A stretch of 64,000 bases of DNA, from positions 24,467-88,466 of the forward strand of contig JAKUCV010001040.1 in NCBI GenBank assembly GCA_028386065.3, given 5' to 3'. A program made the position numbers and the translations under genes. The notes under the pieces are model-generated. The model made no database searches. It was not told the origin of the DNA and saw only the letters and a list, made by a program, of their open reading frames with translations. Every line of letters starts with the position of its first letter. Position 1 is the first letter of the stretch. This document shows, one piece after another, positions 33,291-47,263 of this stretch. This DNA comes from Turnera subulata. Lineage: Eukaryota > Streptophyta > Magnoliopsida > Malpighiales > Passifloraceae.

Positions 33291-36200
33291 CGAGTAGTAA
33301 AACTCTCTTCAATCCAAAAAAAAATAAGAAAAGAAAAGGTAGCTAAAAAGAGAACGGAAATACATATACCTCCACCTATTTTGGTTTGGTGCAGGCCCTA
33401 TGTTATGTGGATTCAACATATCACAAGACATTGGGCCTATATTGGGCCTTGTTAGACTATCCCGTGTAAATAAGTGATGACATATAAAAGTAACTGATGT
33501 AAGTATTTTTTGACTTTTTATACTAACTGTAAATAAGTTAGCAACTTTATTAACTCCCATTTATTTAATATTTACCTCTTCTCTCACCAAGAATTAATAT
33601 TTACCTCGCTATCATCATTAGAATTTAACGAATAAGTGTGTTTCCGAGGTTCTTAGTCGTTTAAAGCAATTTTTTTTTCTTGGCATCTTCTTACAATATT
33701 TATTTTAGCCATATCAAGAACTGTTAAGGAGTGTAGAGACTGTGTAAATGGCTCAAAGCTGCTGGAAAGGACTTCTTCTTCTTCTTCTTCTTTTTTTTTT
33801 CTTTAAACCTGACTAGAAACTGTAGTTTGTAACCATATAGAGACAGGACATGTATGTATATGCACTGTGCAGTCAAAAATTCTGTATTCTTTTGGTGATA
33901 AATGGAACAGATCAGGTATCATGATTTTCAGGACTTGCTCCACGTGATGTTTCATAGGCAGCATATGTTCAGCCGTTCAGGCAATGACTTTCTGTCACAG
34001 GTAACATGTCACCAAAAACACTACAACTATACAGAAGTGTGGGCTTATATATACAACAGCTGCATTAACACACACAACAGCTATGGATTGAAGCAACGTC
34101 GGTTGTGGAAGAAGGTGGGGCAGGTGATATAATGCATATCCATTTCATTAAACTAAATGAAACTTATTGTCTGGATATACTAGTTATTTGTTGACTGATT
34201 TTCCAATTCCTGCATCTAACTTTTAATTCTGTTACAAAAGCAAAATAATTAAGAGGGTATGTCCTGTAACAAAAAAATGTAAGAAATGTAGGCACAACAT
34301 TTAGGAGGAGATCAAGATAGACTCCAGTAACCCACAGGTCTCAATTTGACCCAGAAATGGGGGAAAACATCAATCCCATTCCCTATATATAGATTTTGTA
34401 TATTTTTAGCGAGAAACTATGAATTAATCCAATACTACTAGTTTGTCCTCATTGTCAGGGTCGCATGATATGTAGTATGCTTAAATTTAATACAAAGAAT
34501 ATAATTAGCATGATGGTGTTGTGCAGGCCATAATAAATGAACTACAGAGAATTAATTGATTCTTTGGTGTAAACAGAACTACTCAGTGTGGTTCATTGAT
34601 TGAAAAAAAAAAAATGAACGATGCCTTTTACCAAAGTGTCACGTTTGTTGACCTTAGAGTTTTAATTTATCATCTTTAAGGAGTTGGGGGAAGGAAAAGG
34701 GCAAGGGGAAAAAGGCAAAAGAAGTTAAATAAGGTCAATGAGAAAATGGCAAAGGAAATAAAGGACAGGGTAAGGGGATTAAAAGCCTTGAAGTAGGAAA
34801 ATGGCAAAATTCAATAACAAGAGACACCAACAAGAGTACAAATCTCCGGCATAACCTAAAAGGTCCTCCACTTTATTGCCTGCAGAAGATCAGAATCAGA
34901 TTAGCCTTTTCTTTTAATTTTTTGTTTTTCCCTCTCCTCCTCTCCCATGTAGTACCTACGAAAGAGTGTAAAAAGACTTGAAGTTGTGTCCATTTTTCTC
35001 TTTTTCTTTTTCAGTGACAGACCAAAACAAAACCCACTTTTTTTAATGCCCTATCTCGCTCTGGTCGATAAAGACGAAACCTACAGCACCAGAGAGTTTG
35101 AACTCTGGGGAGACACTGATCATGCCCGTAATACCCCTGGATGAATTAGGGAATTACGTACCAAAGCCAAAGGAAGATAAATAAGAATGGTCTTTTCGTA
35201 CCTGACTTGATTGTCTGTTTTTTTTAACCGTACCAAAACTTTAGATTGAGATTGAGATTGATTATACACAGCGCTTTGCGTCAGTTTATTGCATGGAACT
35301 GACATTTCCTTAAATCACTACGCCACAGAGAGAGTAGATGATGAGTCTCATTCTTTGTAATTTCCACAGACAGCTCTGTGTCATGTGTACAGAAAACTGT
35401 ATTAGTAAACAGAGAAAGACACAAGTTCAATCAAGGTTGTTCCATCAATCTTCCATGATGATGCAACTAGGCATTGAGATTTGAGAAGTCAAAATACTTG
35501 TTTGAAACTTGTACAAAGATTTCTATTAACGAAGTACTACATAATAGTAACTTTTTTTTGGGGGGTTCGAACACACTACCTAATTACATTTATGGGTCGC
35601 CGGCCCTTCTTCAAAGCTAATCATTCACCGTCCATGTTTTTTTTTTTTGTCGCAAACATATGAAATTCACCGTCCATGTTGGTCCATACTAGGGTGGGCT
35701 GAAGAATTGTACAATGACCGACAAAATAATTCCAAATCGTCTAAATTTTTTGACACTAGTTATAGCTAGCTAGGGTACTTTCCATTTGATTGCTCAATTT
35801 GTTAGTATAAAATCTGTTGGATTGTGTGAAGCTTCATGGATTAAAGTTAAAGATCTCTGAAGTATATAGATTCCCAAGTCACTAATCGAAATCACTCGTG
35901 GTAAATATGGAAGCACATCTAGTGAAACCTTAAACAAAGTCTCAGCTCTTACCAAAGGAAGAAAAAAAGCATATGAAGAAATGATAAACAAAACATTGTC
36001 TTACGGTCTCCATGACTCCCCCTCCTAAAATTGTACAAGTTCAGGATGCAGATTTCCACATTTGTTTTTGAACAAAACATGTGATAGCTTTTTCTTTTTC
36101 TTTTTATTAACAAGTGTGTATTGAAAACCGAAATCTGAAATGTGAAAAATCATATGGAAAGAAAATACCTGATCATTATCATGTTCTATGTTGGTTTTGA

Positions 36201-37562
36201 AAAGTAGTAGTATTTTTGTTAATGAAAAGCTTTATAAATAATGCAGCTGAATCACAAGGATTGTAAAACTTACCTTTTAAACTGTGGTACCTAGTTAATG
36301 GGGGCTTCTAGTGATTGAAGCTGCAGCATCATCATCTTTTTTTTTTGGACTAAAACAAAACCTTTATATCTTGAACCCAGAACATTAATGTCGTTGAAAT
36401 TAAGTATCACATATTAAAATTATTTATTAATAGTGTTTTACTAGATTCACACATTAGCATATAAAAAAACACATGCATGTGGTACATATCATAAGATGAC
36501 AATTGTTTATCAAAGGATCCGAACTATCACTGCTAGTTTTCTTACAGTTGTATGCATGTGTCAGCGATAGGAGACTTAGTATAACTACAAAAATATGTTA
36601 ATAGAAACTGCTCATGGTCTTCTACGTCAAAGTCCCCCAGAAGGCCAGAAGTATTTGACCCAAAAGAAGTCTTAGAATGAAATCTTAGAATACCGCCCCC
36701 AAAAAAAAAAAAGAATGAAATCTTAGAATGCCTTTATCGAAGAATTCTTAGTGATAATCGACAGAATTATACTCCGTAATTAATCAAACCCTCATTGAGT
36801 TGTCATCATCATCATCACCGAGACAAAATTCATTTAATTAAAGCTCATACTATGGGATGTGAATTCTTCCAGCATCTTTAAATAGTATTAAATGCGCAAT
36901 AATATAGGATCATCGTAGGTACATGTGATGAAAATTTCACCACCTCACTAGCTAGCTACCATGGTTTTCCTTCAAACTTCCCTCCAGGTCAAGGCAAGCA
37001 TCCTTAATTGTATATTTTAATGGCGCAGACAAGGACTTCGTGTTCCAGAGGCACTTACGTCTTCGTTTCAAAAAATGGTTGTCTAACCTTTTTTTTTTTT
37101 TTTTTATGAATGGTGTACACTGCAAGCTGGGCAACTAGCCATAGCTAAGGGAAACTATCATTCACAAGATTGCATCAAATTTGACACTAATGATGGTACG
37201 GACACTAATAATGCACTGGGACAGGATTTCTTCTTATGTATGACAGGCACGACCGTTGTCCCCAACACCGCCGCGAGATTCCCGCGGCCAGTCTCCGCCT
37301 AATCCCATGTTAAGTCAAGTGATGGCGCGTGGTTAGGAATTCTCACCTTAAACATCATAAATAGAAACAGGCGTTATGGGCCTTTCTCTCCATCTTTTGC
37401 AAGCAAAAAATGTACTAGTATTAGTAATAATAAATCAAAGAGAAGAGATGGCTGTGATTAGGTTATGTAACTATGGACAATATTCTTGGTTGAAACCTAA
37501 ACAACTTCACGGTGAGAGCGTTAAAGCATTTAAATGGACCAAAATTCTCCTATTAATTACTA
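33291..37562. other. Intergenic, no supported gene
   Basis: More than 4 kb of AT-rich sequence with simple repeats (CTT near 33775-33791, homopolymers). Small frames show no domain or family resemblance. A GCAGCATCATCATC stretch near 36322 resembles part of miR172* but has no pairing arm. Confidence 0.5.
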
Positions 37563-37838
37563 CTCTCTCTGTCCCTCAATATAGATCGTTTAAGGTTTTT
37601 GCACACCTATTAAGAAAAGCATTAAATAGACTAAATCTCATTAATTTTTACTACGCATTTTACTAACCTACCCTTTACACTATACCAAGATTAAAATACT
37701 TCAGGAGTACAAGTTGTTTTGGTTAAGGGTAAATTTGGAAAAATTTAATTTAATGCTCATTGAAACTCTAAAACGACTTATATTGTGAAACAAAAAACAA
37801 AACCTAAAAGGAACCTATATTGAGGAGGACAGAGGGAG
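37563..37838. mobile_element. Stowaway-like MITE
   Basis: This 276-bp element starts CTCTCTCTGTCCCTCAATAT and ends with a close inverse (ATATTGAGGAGGACAGAGGGAG), the inverted repeats continuing about 35-40 bp with mismatches. TA flanks both ends (37561-37562, 37839-37840). It has no coding capacity. Confidence 0.8.
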
Positions 37839-38494
37839 TATTATGTAGCAAGGAGTAATATTTTTCTTGTGTGGCCCGTGGCGTGATTTCCAAATTAAAT
37901 TGGGATTTCTCCGGCCGACATGCATGTTTCCGACCGAAGCATAAAATCACAAGGGCAATGTAATCTGTGAAGTAGATAGCTAGATTAGTAATTAGAGGGA
38001 TGAAACATGGGCAAGACAATGAAATTGTCACTTGACAGTTTTTGACAGGCTCGGTTCTGTTGCTACATGCTCATTAATTATAATTTATAGTACTATTATG
38101 AATGAAAAAAAAACACACACACATACACAATATAGCTAGCTTCTAGTCTGCCATTTTTTTCTCATCACGTGGGCCAGTGTGGGGGGTATTGCAATTGCAT
38201 GACTCATGAGGCTCCCATCTATTACCCTCCTCCCTCTCCTCTCCCCTCACTCTTCTTCCTCCCCTTCTCCTTCCCCTACTAAACTAATTAACCCTTCCCT
38301 TCTTCCTCCTCTTGCCTTCTCTTTTGATTTGCTCACACACATATGAGGAAGGTATAGGGAGTACACTTTGAGCCAGGAATACAAAACCCAAATTACCTTT
38401 TCTTGAGAAAGCATCGCTCTAGAGTAAAATTAAGGACCGGGGTTTAGTTGGGGGGTTTTGGTTTTGATAGCTTTTATGTGGGTGATCAAGCGGC
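37839..38494. other. Intergenic, promoter side of the CLE gene
   Basis: A pyrimidine-rich stretch (about 38218-38320) resembles a plant promoter or leader. No gene is seen. Confidence 0.45.
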
Positions 38495-38809
38495 ATGTCG
38501 TTTGTCAGGTCCAGAAAGAAGAACAACATATGCCCGTCTTCCATGGCACTGGTGATCTTGGTGGTTCTTGTACTGCAGCTTTGGGTCTGCTACGAGTGCG
38601 GCAGCTGCTGCAAGGCCGGAGCAATAAGGCTACTTCAAGAAGATAGCGAGAGGAATGGCAGTCGTACCACAGGAAAAGTAGTGATGAGCAAAGAAGAGCA
38701 CTTTCGTCAGTATTTCCATGAAAGGGCTAGAGGGTTAAACCTAACCCAGGAAGGATTTGACGAGAGCAAAAGAAGAGTTCCAAGCTGCCCAGATCCTCTT
38801 CACAACTAG
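38495..38809 (+). CDS. CLE peptide hormone precursor
   Basis: This single-exon frame gives 104 aa. Residues 1-16 are basic and polar; about 17-33 (MALVILVVLVLQLWVC) form a signal-peptide core. A variable middle follows, and the last 12 residues, RRVPSCPDPLHN (nt 38771-38806), are the CLE motif immediately before the stop. The mature dodecapeptide would be secreted, probably with hydroxylated Pro, and sensed by a CLAVATA1-type receptor kinase. The closest Arabidopsis type, from memory, is CLE43, whose gene lies beside COL16, as this one lies in the same block as a COL16-like gene. The sixth residue is Cys where most CLE peptides have Gly. The ATG at 38495 is the only one preceding the hydrophobic core except an internal Met at residue 17, which could also serve. 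Confidence 0.88.
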   Translation: MSFVRSRKKNNICPSSMALVILVVLVLQLWVCYECGSCCKAGAIRLLQEDSERNGSRTTGKVVMSKEEHFRQYFHERARGLNLTQEGFDESKRRVPSCPDPLHN

Positions 38810-41800
38810 TTGAATTTAGCTGATGATTTCCCAATCATTTTTTTTCTTTTTTTTTACTCTGCAGCTTTGATATTTTGCTGGAATCTTATCCAAAATACCC
38901 GAGTTTTTCTCATCATTTTAGTGCTAGTGTTATGATTTGTCTTGGTAATTCTAGAGGGAAAAACTGGGGTATTTTGGTATTTTCAAGTCCCTTTTGGTTT
39001 TTGTATGGAGGATCATGAAATGAAGGAAAGATGATGATGTGTATAGGAGCTGAGAATTTTTGTTTCATAGTGATTAATTACACTGGCACTTTGTATTTGT
39101 TTGAATCTCTGAATGTACCCTAGCACAGTATTTCTTTTTCTGGTTTTCATTTTCTCTGGAGAGAAGAATAATATGGGCAGAAACCGCAGGATGCAATTAC
39201 AGACACACCCACATTTAATTTTCACTGCAACAAAATATACAAAGATTTTGGTTTTACTCTTGTTTCCATTATATATCACGGAATATTTTGCCTTGTTTAA
39301 TGCTAGAAAAAATAAGATATTTGGATGCTAGTTGCTATACACAACACTGTCAATGTGGTACAAAAGGGTTTTCCTTTTGGTAAACTGAAAGAGCACTTTC
39401 ATCAGTGTCAAGTCTCAAGGTTTGGATCTTTACACAATCTCGTCAAGTATCTGTCTTTGCTTCATTTGGTAAGTTCTTCTTCTGTCTACGTTGTTTCTTA
39501 TTCCTTGTCTCATTTTCTACAAGTAGAAAATGCATATTCATTGCTCACATGCTCGTGGGAAGTAAATCTCTTGTAAGATTTGCTCCCTTATTTATTCTGT
39601 GTTCCAAATTATCTCCCTTTTTTTACACTGAAGTAATTTTGATCAACTCATCTGGCCCGTCAATTCTACAGACCTTTTTAAAATCGTTCGCGTTGACTCT
39701 CTACCAATACAACAGTCGGATGTGGGTTGCTTTGTTATAAGAAAGTAGATTTCATTTTATTCAAGCCAAAAAAAATTGGAAAAATAAAAGAATGGAGAAC
39801 CCAACAGAGGTTAGGTTAGTGAAGTAATTCTAAGCTAGATACTTTTCCTATCTTAGTATAAAACTCTACGGTGGATTTGCAGACGTAAGCATCACGAATC
39901 ATCTTCTATAGTTCAACGCCACCGTCCACTCCAAGAATTCACAAAAGGGTTTAAAGAAAAGTCTACATTAGCTGAAAAGTTAATTGGATGGGCTGCGTTT
40001 CCGTTGATTAGAAACTCGAAACTTATTTTCTATTGCCACTTCCAGTTTACTTTTTGTCCCATTATGGGAAAAAGTACATGAAGACAATTGATATTATCGA
40101 GCATACATATACACTTGCAGACATGGAAGCAAAGGAGGGTAAATAATTCCTTGGCGCTGTTGGGATGTTTTGGTTATTTGTTGATGGACTTTATAATAAT
40201 ATACACTTATGAAGTAGTAGTACTACCGTTTTGTATTGTGCGTTAATGACCAAAAAGAGTTGCTCGTATTCTGGTAAAAATTTTTGGGGTGGTATTAGGA
40301 GAGAGGGAGGAGAGGGGTTCTAAAATTTGCATAGAAACCAATGTGAGAAAGCGCCACGTATTATGCGGCGGAAGAAGTTAAAAAAGCTGCAAGTGATTTT
40401 GTAGTTGTGTTAGTTTGTCTGTTAGTAATTTGGATTTGGAATCAAATTGCCTCACATCTCTGGCAATTGCCCCTTCATCAGGACAATTTAGCTCACCAAT
40501 GCATCTATTGGCTTTGCAATTATATGGGGTGTACAATACCCAGAGGAAGGGGTAAGTAGGAGTATTGTAGGCATCAAGTGGACCAATATTTGCCTTGTGA
40601 GAAGAACACACCTGGGTCGTTGTCTCTGGCTATCAAGTCTGCACATGGGGTAGATGGGCCAATCAAAGCCCTAAACCTGACTTTGTCACCTCAAAATTAT
40701 TAATAAAGGATTTTCCAACTATTCAAGGGTGTGTGTTGGTCCGTCGGAATTCAGTGTGTTTATGGCTTTTTCTTTTTTTTCCTTCTTTTCTTTTTTGGTC
40801 AAAGAGGCAAGTTGAGGTTAACCAAAAGAAAAACAAAATTAAAACAGGCAAGTGGGTTCTTTCTTTTCTTCTCTCATCTGAAATATGATCCAAGGTTGGG
40901 TACCTAAACCATATAATGGATTAGTAGTTCTGCATTATAGGCAAATCCTATGCAAAAATGTGCTGTCGTGGAGGGCCACTTCAGTGTGTATTCACCAAAA
41001 TGAAACTACTATTTCCATCTTTCAAGTAACCTGTCCAAAACTTTGTTTTGCAATAAAAAATAATCAATTTGTAGAAATCAAATCTGAAACGAAACTATCA
41101 AAGTTAATATTCTGTTCTGCAACAAGCAACTGGATGTTTGGCTATAAATCAAATTCACAGCTATTAATCTTAATTCAATACAATAAAAGATAGTAGAAAT
41201 AGTAAAACTCTCACTCCTTCCTTTCCTCAAAATGGGTATTGACAAAGTTTTCTATCCACTTTCTGCCCTCCATTTCTTACTTTCTCACAAACAAAAAAAA
41301 AAGGAATAACTTCCTACACCCTTTTCCCACTTTCTTTCCACCCTTCTTTCCCTCTTTTCCAAACTGGCCGTTAGTGTAATAACTTTGTTCCATATGGTTC
41401 TGCAAGCAGGTGGGTTTAGTTACTGCTATTTTTGTTCCATCCGTTCAATTTCGGTTCAAGTGCACAAAATCTACCTCAAGGACAACTTCACACATGACAC
41501 TTCTGAAACATTTACTTAAACTATTTGGACACATTTGCAGCATATAGACACCATACATTGTTACTTTTCCTATGGAGCTTTCCTTGTATCATGAATTCAA
41601 ACTCTGTTCTCTGTTATTATAATTTCTGAATTAAAGCCTCGGGAATAGTAGAACAAGGGTGCATTGGCCAGCCAAAATTTTCAAAAAGCTGTAAAGCAGA
41701 ACTGAATCTGGACTGGGCCAGGAGCAAACATTGTTCCGTTGAGCCCGTAAGGGTTAAGGCTGAAGTAAGTAATATTTTGGGTTCTTCTAATTGGGCCGTT

Positions 41801-44800
41801 CCAACGTGGTTTAAAGACATAATTAGGGCCCTAAAGTATACGCATTAAATGGGCTGGTTACGCGTTACAATTTTCTTTAAACTATTTCATCTGAGTCCAC
41901 GTGCAAGGCCGACTTGATCTTGAAAAGTGAATGGTGTAATCTTCTATATCAATGGAGTAATTTAACAATGATACAGACGAAATCTTAAAGAAACCATTTC
42001 CAAAACTCTCGCGGATAGTCAGAAATTATGCGTACACATAGAACAGAAAATTAGCATGTACTTCACTTTTTACGGATAGTGGAAATATGAGACCTACACA
42101 GTCACATGCAAGTAGTATAGCACACAAGAAAACAAGTCATCATTTGCGCTCCCATTACAATTGAGTTGCTTGTGTGTGCAAAAGTGAGAATGACAAAACT
42201 ATAAATTGTGTGTGTCAGGTTGTATCTTTTTATGGATACTAGGATTGGCAGTCTTAAAGCATAAAACAATGGAAAGGGAAAGGCAAGGCAAAGCAAGCAC
42301 CGCAATTTGCTCTCCGGTGTCCCTCCAAGCTGCTTGGTGAAAAAGGAAATGGCATATTTCCTGGCTGAAATCCAATCCAAACATCCATGACTTGTTGGCA
42401 GACATTAATTTCTTCAGTACCCTTTTGCTCTTTCATGGACAGGATGCCAAAGAAGGGAGATGCATAACCTTGTTTGTACAAATATGTATTATTGTCAACT
42501 TGTAAGAAAACCTTTGTGGTACATATTACCTAGTTATGTGTTTACTTTTACCATATAGAATATGTGGGTAAGTACAAACGATAATAAGTTCAAAGCTAAA
42601 GCAGGTTGGAAGATTGATTAATGTTCAATAATGGTTTCGAGGAGTTAGGACCATTTTCATCATCAATCAAACTTGGAAGCGCGTTAATTATTAACCAAAA
42701 ACATAAACCTTGGAGGTTCTAATTAAACGCAAAGCACTAGTAGCTGACGGTGCAGCATGCATCTTTACTAAACTGCACGTCTCTTGAGCAAATTAATGCA
42801 CACAGCAAGATACAGAGGCCACAGATTCAAGCACGTAATCTAAAAATGGGTAAGCAGAAGCATTATCATGGATGAAAAACTTGCAAGTGTAACACGAGAA
42901 TATAGTAAGAAATAGGAAAAGACAACAATTGCAAGTAGAAATATATGCCTAAAATGGTGATTGATGATATTTCAACTACTGCTTCTTGGAACGTAAAGGC
43001 GTCACCATCCATTAACTCTGTGCTTGGTGTTAATTAGGCATCTTAATGTGGTCCAAGTTCTATTGATATTTGCGTGCGTGTTAATGAGCAGAAGTCATGT
43101 GTGTAGGAGGATATTTTTGCATTGATACATTGAATTTTTCATTCCTAGCTTTAGTTTTTTTTTTGGATACTAATTCCTTGCTTTAGTTACAAAATATTAT
43201 TTCACATTTTAAAACTAGATCCTCATAAGTTTTAAGTTTCTGTCACTTATCTTTACCCAATAATAATAAGCAAGCTAATTACTTATTATGTCATTACCAC
43301 TTCGAACAATTACTAGTATCTTCAAATTTTAGTGTAAAACAAGGTATTTGTCATTACCACTTCTAACAATTACTAGTATCTACAAGTGAATTAAGAAATC
43401 TACATTCATAAAACACTGTTTTGGTAATAAAAATGTAGCTTTTGCATCCATTTTTGCAGTCTCTAATTAAATTTCCTTTACACACGGGATCAAATAATGA
43501 AATTTATATGGTAATAAGTTTTACCAAGATTTAGACCTTCCTAAAAAATTTCCCGGAATGGAGTGCAACTTGGTTAAGCATTAATATCGTGTCAATCTCG
43601 CTCCAGTAAGAATGGCATTGTTAAAAAGTGATCAAACATCCCTTATGTATACTAAAAATTATATAGATTTCAATGTTAATTGCACAAAATTATATAGATT
43701 TTCCTCCCAAAATTCGTACTGTATCTGACAAGTATGGAAATTCATTAGTTCCAGTACCCAATACTGAAATCCAATCACCATCACTATACTTAATAGTATA
43801 CACATTAATGGAAAAAACTTGAGCAAGATATAGAATTTCAAAGTATAACAAGATAGGATATTATTAACCAAAAAAACAAAATAGGATATTACATTAAGTA
43901 AGAATATCGAGTGCTAAATTATAGGCACATGAGTGAATTATTAGGCATCAGCATTGACGAAAGCCTAGAACAAAATAGGATTAACTAATTAATGCCGCTC
44001 TTAATCCAGAAACTAACCCCACAATTGGTGCACATTTTATACTTTATACGGGTCATATACAGCAATAATATCAAGATAATCTACAAATGACCCCAAGAGT
44101 ATCCGTGAATAAATGTTGTAGATTTTTACGCCCCGAAGGGAACTAATCAACCAAATCAAGTAAATCAAAAGAGAACCCAACTCCACAAATCCACACTTGG
44201 CAAGTGCACAAAAAGGATGGAGAGAGTCCACAATAGTCAAAAACCACTGGCGCCACCCACAGTCTCGAGCAGAAAACTGGTTTTCCTTTCCCTAGCCAAA
44301 AAAAAAAAAGGCACTGTTAATTTTTTTACCGAGCGTACGGATTCCGAAGAATCGGGAGGATATAGTGTGATTTACTTACCTTTGATGATAACAATTTCTT
44401 AACAAAGACTGAGGTTGTTAGAAGTGGCGAATCGCACGAGTTATGTCTGAAAGCATTTGGTTTACACGTGCGTCTCGTATCGTTTTACTATGTGTGTTTT
44501 GTTTGGCTGCCTCTCGTCGTCTCCTATTTTCTGTAAGTGGTTCCATTCCCCGATGCCCCTGTTAGGATGACCCAATTGCTCACTGAAAATGTCAATTATG
44601 CTTGACCCAATAAAGGGTAATAGGTCGACGTAAGTCAAGAACTTGAACTGAAATCATACGACCAACAATAATAAAATCAAACAAAGGCCAGAACAAATAA
44701 TTGAGCAAATTCTAATAAGCCATGGAAAAGAGTATTTATTAAATTAAAATGAGTTGATTTAGATTTTTTTTAACGCTTTATAAAAATATCCACAACTCAA

Positions 44801-45994
44801 TTTTGAAAATGATTATTTAGTCTAATCACGGATGAAAATTGAGTTGGAGCTTAGTTTGAAGCAATTGAGCTGCCTTTTTCATAATTTTTCCATGTGTTCA
44901 TTTGCGGCTCTATCGACATATAGGAATATATACATATATATATATTAAATTCTGCAAATACATAAATACGCTATACTATATAATTGTTAATGTAATAATT
45001 GAGTATCGTATTTCTATATTTATAAAATTTAATGTGTATATTCTTTTCTACAGTTGTGATTGGTCGAACTCGGATTCTTCTTCTATTCTATCTTTATACC
45101 TCTTCTTTTGCGGCGCTACCAACATATAGGAATATATAATTATATACAATAAATATGGTAAATGAAGTGATACGATAGTCTATTGTATAGTTATTATAAT
45201 AATTGAGTGTCATACTTCTATATTCGCTCAATTTAATATAATAACTACTTTGTACTCGAACTTAAGACCTTTTATTTATCGTATCTTTATTCATGCCGTG
45301 CATGGTACGTAATAAAAGAAACCAAAGCGCGATGCTTAATTAGTTCAATTAGCTACATGTATATACCTAATCATATCTTTATGTCATGTTTACTCATCAA
45401 CATTGTAATTGGGACAAAGTTAGTGAGAAGAAATTGCTATTCTTAATATATATGATTCATTTTATTTTCTTTGGAAGAGCCTGTGTTGTTTGGGTGAATA
45501 GTGTGAAGAAAAAGAAAGTCCATATATGGTCGGTACGCTTGTAAATAATTCTTGCATGTAGGGTAAATCCAACCCTGGAAAAAGGCAAACAAGGAGTAGA
45601 GGCTTTTCCTAACAAGGCATCCTCACCACCCTCTCTTTTACCTAACACAGGAAAAAGGTAGAAACTAAAGATTAAAAACACCCCTGGTTTTCAGTTCTCT
45701 CTATGATCTCAATCTCAATCCTCCCCCTATCACCACCCCACACACTCCAATTTTAGTCGTTTAGAAACCGCTGCGCCTCCACATTTCCATATACTCAAAC
45801 TCACCACCAACCCCTTCAATCTCACTCTCCCTTTAAATACCCCCCTGCCATTTCTTCCTCTACTACACTACTGCTCATCATCACTCCCTAATCATCATCA
45901 CTCCCTCTCTAGCTAGCTTTAGTTTCTTCTTGCCTTCATTTGCTCGATCCCCCTTGCCCTTGCCTTGCACCCAAAACCAATCACCCTCATCACC
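38810..45994. other. Intergenic, no supported gene
   Basis: About 7 kb of AT-rich sequence. It holds a 31-bp direct repeat with a 60-bp period (43290-43320 and 43350-43380) and a diverged tandem duplication of about 200 bp (about 44903-45300, both copies with GCGGC...CATATAGGAATATATA). Frames here are short and carry no known domain. The right end (45700-45990) is a pyrimidine-rich leader and promoter of the LBD gene. Confidence 0.5.
44903..45300. repeat. Diverged tandem repeat, about 200-bp unit
   Basis: Copies at about 44903-45109 and 45110-45300 share CATATAGGAATATATA, TAATAATTGAGT and a CT-rich TCTTTAT... block in the same order, with many substitutions and small indels. The origin is unknown. 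Confidence 0.55.
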
Positions 45995-46850
45995 ATGAGA
46001 ATGAGTTGCAATGGGTGCAGGGTCCTGCGAAAGGGTTGCAGCGATGACTGCATCATCAGGCCTTGCCTTGACTGGATCACTTCCCCTGATTCCCAGGCCA
46101 ATGCCACCCTCTTCTTGGCCAAGTTCTATGGCCGCGCTGGCCTCATGAACCTCATCGAAGCTGGCCCCCAAGACCTCCGCCCATGTACACCCACTTATAT
46201 ATGATTCCTCCATTAACCAAAAAAGAAAAGAACATACACAACCCAATTAATGTATCTTTGAAATTCTGTTTATAAGAATAATATCTATGTCCTGATTTTG
46301 GTTTGTCTTTGTTTGGTTTTTGCATGATGCAGCGATATTCAGGTCACTGTTGTACGAGGCCTGTGGGAGGATAGTGAACCCAGTGAATGGGTCAGTGGGC
46401 TTGCTCTGGACCGGAGACTGGGCCCAGTGCCAGTCAGCCGTTGATGCGGTCCTCAGTGGCTCCCCGATCATGGAGGCGCCTCCTCCTCCACCGTCCGATG
46501 GCTCGCTGCCGAACCTGGACCTCCTGACTCCCAAACGCTACGACATTCGCCACGTGGCCAGGGACCCCAACGCCGCCCCTCCTCCCGTCCCTGTCCCTGT
46601 CCCTGTCCCTGCCCCAGCCCCTCCCCCTCCCCCTGAGGTCAACAACAGGGTCAACAGGACCAGGACCAGGGCCAGGAGGTCTAGGGCTTCCTGGCCCAAT
46701 CCTCAGCAGGAGATGGACCTGGCCCAACAGCTGGAGGAGTCATCATGGGCCGATCAGCTGCAAAATGAGAACCAGACCATGTTTTCTTCTGGGGGCAATG
46801 GGGGTGATGGTTACGGCGTGGGGGTTAACGTGAACCTCACTCTGGGTTAA
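45995..46850 (+). CDS. Class II LOB-domain (LBD) transcription factor
   Basis: Exons 45995-46184 and 46333-46850 join to 708 nt and 235 aa. The LOB zinc-like block is C5-x2-C8-x6-C15-x3-C19 in [19 protein letters not shown]. The GAS-like block follows ([22 protein letters not shown], then [24 protein letters not shown]). The leucine-zipper-like coil of class I members is absent, so this is class II; the MRMSC start and [12 protein letters not shown] point to the LBD40/41/42 branch. The second half is Pro-rich with a [13 protein letters not shown] repeat coded by a hexanucleotide repeat, then [13 protein letters not shown]. Class II proteins act in the nucleus as DNA-binding regulators, several in metabolic signalling. 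The 148-bp intron sits after codon 63, the usual LBD position. The ATG at 45995 is chosen because the conserved MRMSC begins there. Confidence 0.93.
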
Positions 46851-47220
46851 GTCTCAATGTAGGGCAAAACTTTCCTACATTGAGTTGATCAGGATTGCAA
46901 CGCTTGGTGAATTCTGGAGCAGATGGATATCTAACTTTGTGGGTTTCGTTTTTACTTTTTCTTTTTTTTTTTTGGGACGAGAAAGTGGTGGTTTTAGAGG
47001 AATTATGCTGTGAGCTAGACTTGGCGTGTTTTTTTTCTCGTGTTTTCTTTTTTTTTTTTGGATGTTTTTACAGGGACAACATATACAAAAGTTAAACATT
47101 TTACCTTTTTTTTTTTCTGGGTGGGGGTTGGATATGATGATATACATCAGTGTTTGCCAAAATCCATGGAATAAAAATGAGTATAGTTGATCCTCCCCTT
47201 ATAAAAATTAATGTCAANCT

Positions 47221-47263
<43 letters not shown>

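Noticed and set aside
36316..36340. miR172*-like GCAGCATCATCATC
   Set aside because: Matches only about 13 bases of the expected strand and there is no complementary arm nearby to form a precursor hairpin.
40885..41193. 102-aa frame MIQGWVPKPYNG...
   Set aside because: No family, composition typical of AT-rich intergenic sequence, no start context or neighbouring exon.
44217..44402. 61-aa frame beside a run of A residues
   Set aside because: Passes through a homopolymer and has no recognisable domain.
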